This document shows positions 13,840 through 13,901 of a DNA stretch of 13,901 nucleotides, piece by piece. The translations under genes and the position numbers were made by a program. Numbering within the stretch: position 1 is the stretch's first letter; each line of letters begins with the position of its first letter. The notes beneath the pieces were generated by a model. That model searched no databases. It was given only the letters and a program-made list of their open reading frames with translations, and was not told where the DNA came from. This stretch comes from Methanobacterium sp. (GTDB lineage: Archaea; Methanobacteriota; Methanobacteria; Methanobacteriales; Methanobacteriaceae), in assembly GCA_021372715.1 (NCBI GenBank), contig JAJFTX010000145.1:1-13901 (forward strand), written 5' to 3'.

Positions 13840-13877
13840 TTTCCAGATTTATAAAAACAGGTACATTAGGTGATAAA

Positions 13878-13901
13878 ATGAGAAGTGATACCATTAAAAA
13901 A
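13878..13901 (+). CDS. ilvD: Start of dihydroxy-acid dehydratase (IlvD), 3' partial
   Basis: Only eight codons are in the window. They read MRSDTIKK, the characteristic N terminus of archaeal dihydroxy-acid dehydratase, the iron-sulfur enzyme that forms the 2-keto acid precursors of valine, leucine and isoleucine. GGTGAT at 13869-13874 followed by AAA and ATG is an ideal ribosome site, and the 12 bases GGTGATAAAATG are identical to those at the mtd start. The call rests on eight residues and good initiation signals, so the family name is likely but not proven here. Confidence 0.7.

Larger units (their letters stand above)
13577..13877. other. 301-base divergent intergenic region between thrS and ilvD
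   Basis: This is the longest stretch without a gene. It is very AT-rich and carries promoters for both directions. Elements seen are an 8-bp inverted repeat at 13643-13663, a TATA-like box at 13812-13819, a 14-bp perfect palindrome at 13826-13839, a second TATA-like TTTATAAA at 13848-13855, and the two GGTGAT ribosome sites at its edges. No tRNA, small ORF with coding character or known riboswitch was recognised. Confidence 0.7.

Noticed and set aside
13577..13877. Possible tRNA, small RNA or riboswitch in the thrS-ilvD spacer
   Set aside because: No cloverleaf, conserved GTTC arm or GC-rich structured stretch is visible; methanogen structural RNAs are normally much richer in GC than this spacer.

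Overview
The window looks like chromosomal DNA from a pseudomurein-walled methanogenic archaeon of the order Methanobacteriales, most likely Methanobacterium or a close relative. The evidence is AT-rich DNA, pseudomurein-binding repeats, an F420-dependent methylene-H4MPT dehydrogenase (Mtd), a fused formaldehyde-activating enzyme/hexulose-phosphate synthase, a CobB/CfbB-type enzyme of the F430 pathway, an archaeal-type threonyl-tRNA synthetase, and Shine-Dalgarno sites of the GGAGG/GGTGAT type. No insertion sequence, prophage, CRISPR array, rRNA or tRNA gene was recognised. Most of it reads as core metabolic chromosome.

Layout. Positions 1-1020 (+): 3' part of a cell-surface protein with pseudomurein-binding repeats and a metallocarboxypeptidase-like domain. 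1219-2448 (+): Fae-Hps. 2589-5297 (+): a row of small redox and other genes, namely an iron-sulfur flavoprotein, a 2[4Fe-4S] ferredoxin overlapping hisB, a TMEM175-type membrane protein and a flavodoxin-like protein. It ends in a bidirectional hairpin terminator. 5356-9028 (-): mtd, then a two-gene unit in which a CobB/CfbB amide synthase precedes a polytopic polysaccharide-polymerase-like protein. 9123-10250 (+): a radical SAM protein with a C-terminal helix-hairpin-helix. 10372-11582 (-): a ParA ATPase coupled to a small protein with a ParB-like N-terminal box. 11750-13576 (-): thrS. From 13878 (+): the first codons of a probable ilvD.

How the genes connect. Fae-Hps and Mtd meet at methylene-tetrahydromethanopterin: Hps can release formaldehyde while making ribulose 5-phosphate, Fae traps it on H4MPT, and Mtd interconverts the product with methenyl-H4MPT using F420. 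CfbB would serve coenzyme F430 (and perhaps corrinoid) synthesis. The polymerase-like protein and the PMB-repeat protein point to the cell envelope. HisB and IlvD are amino-acid biosynthesis enzymes.

The least ordinary parts are three. First, the ParA/small-partner operon, where the partner keeps a ParA-contact-like box but lacks the ParB CTPase and HTH domains. Second, a dispersed 13-bp AT-rich motif (TTATAAGTTATAA and variants) in three intergenic sites, two of which bracket the ParA operon. Third, the PMB-repeat/M14-like fusion. The ParA start is best placed at 11582, 15 bases inside the longest reading frame.
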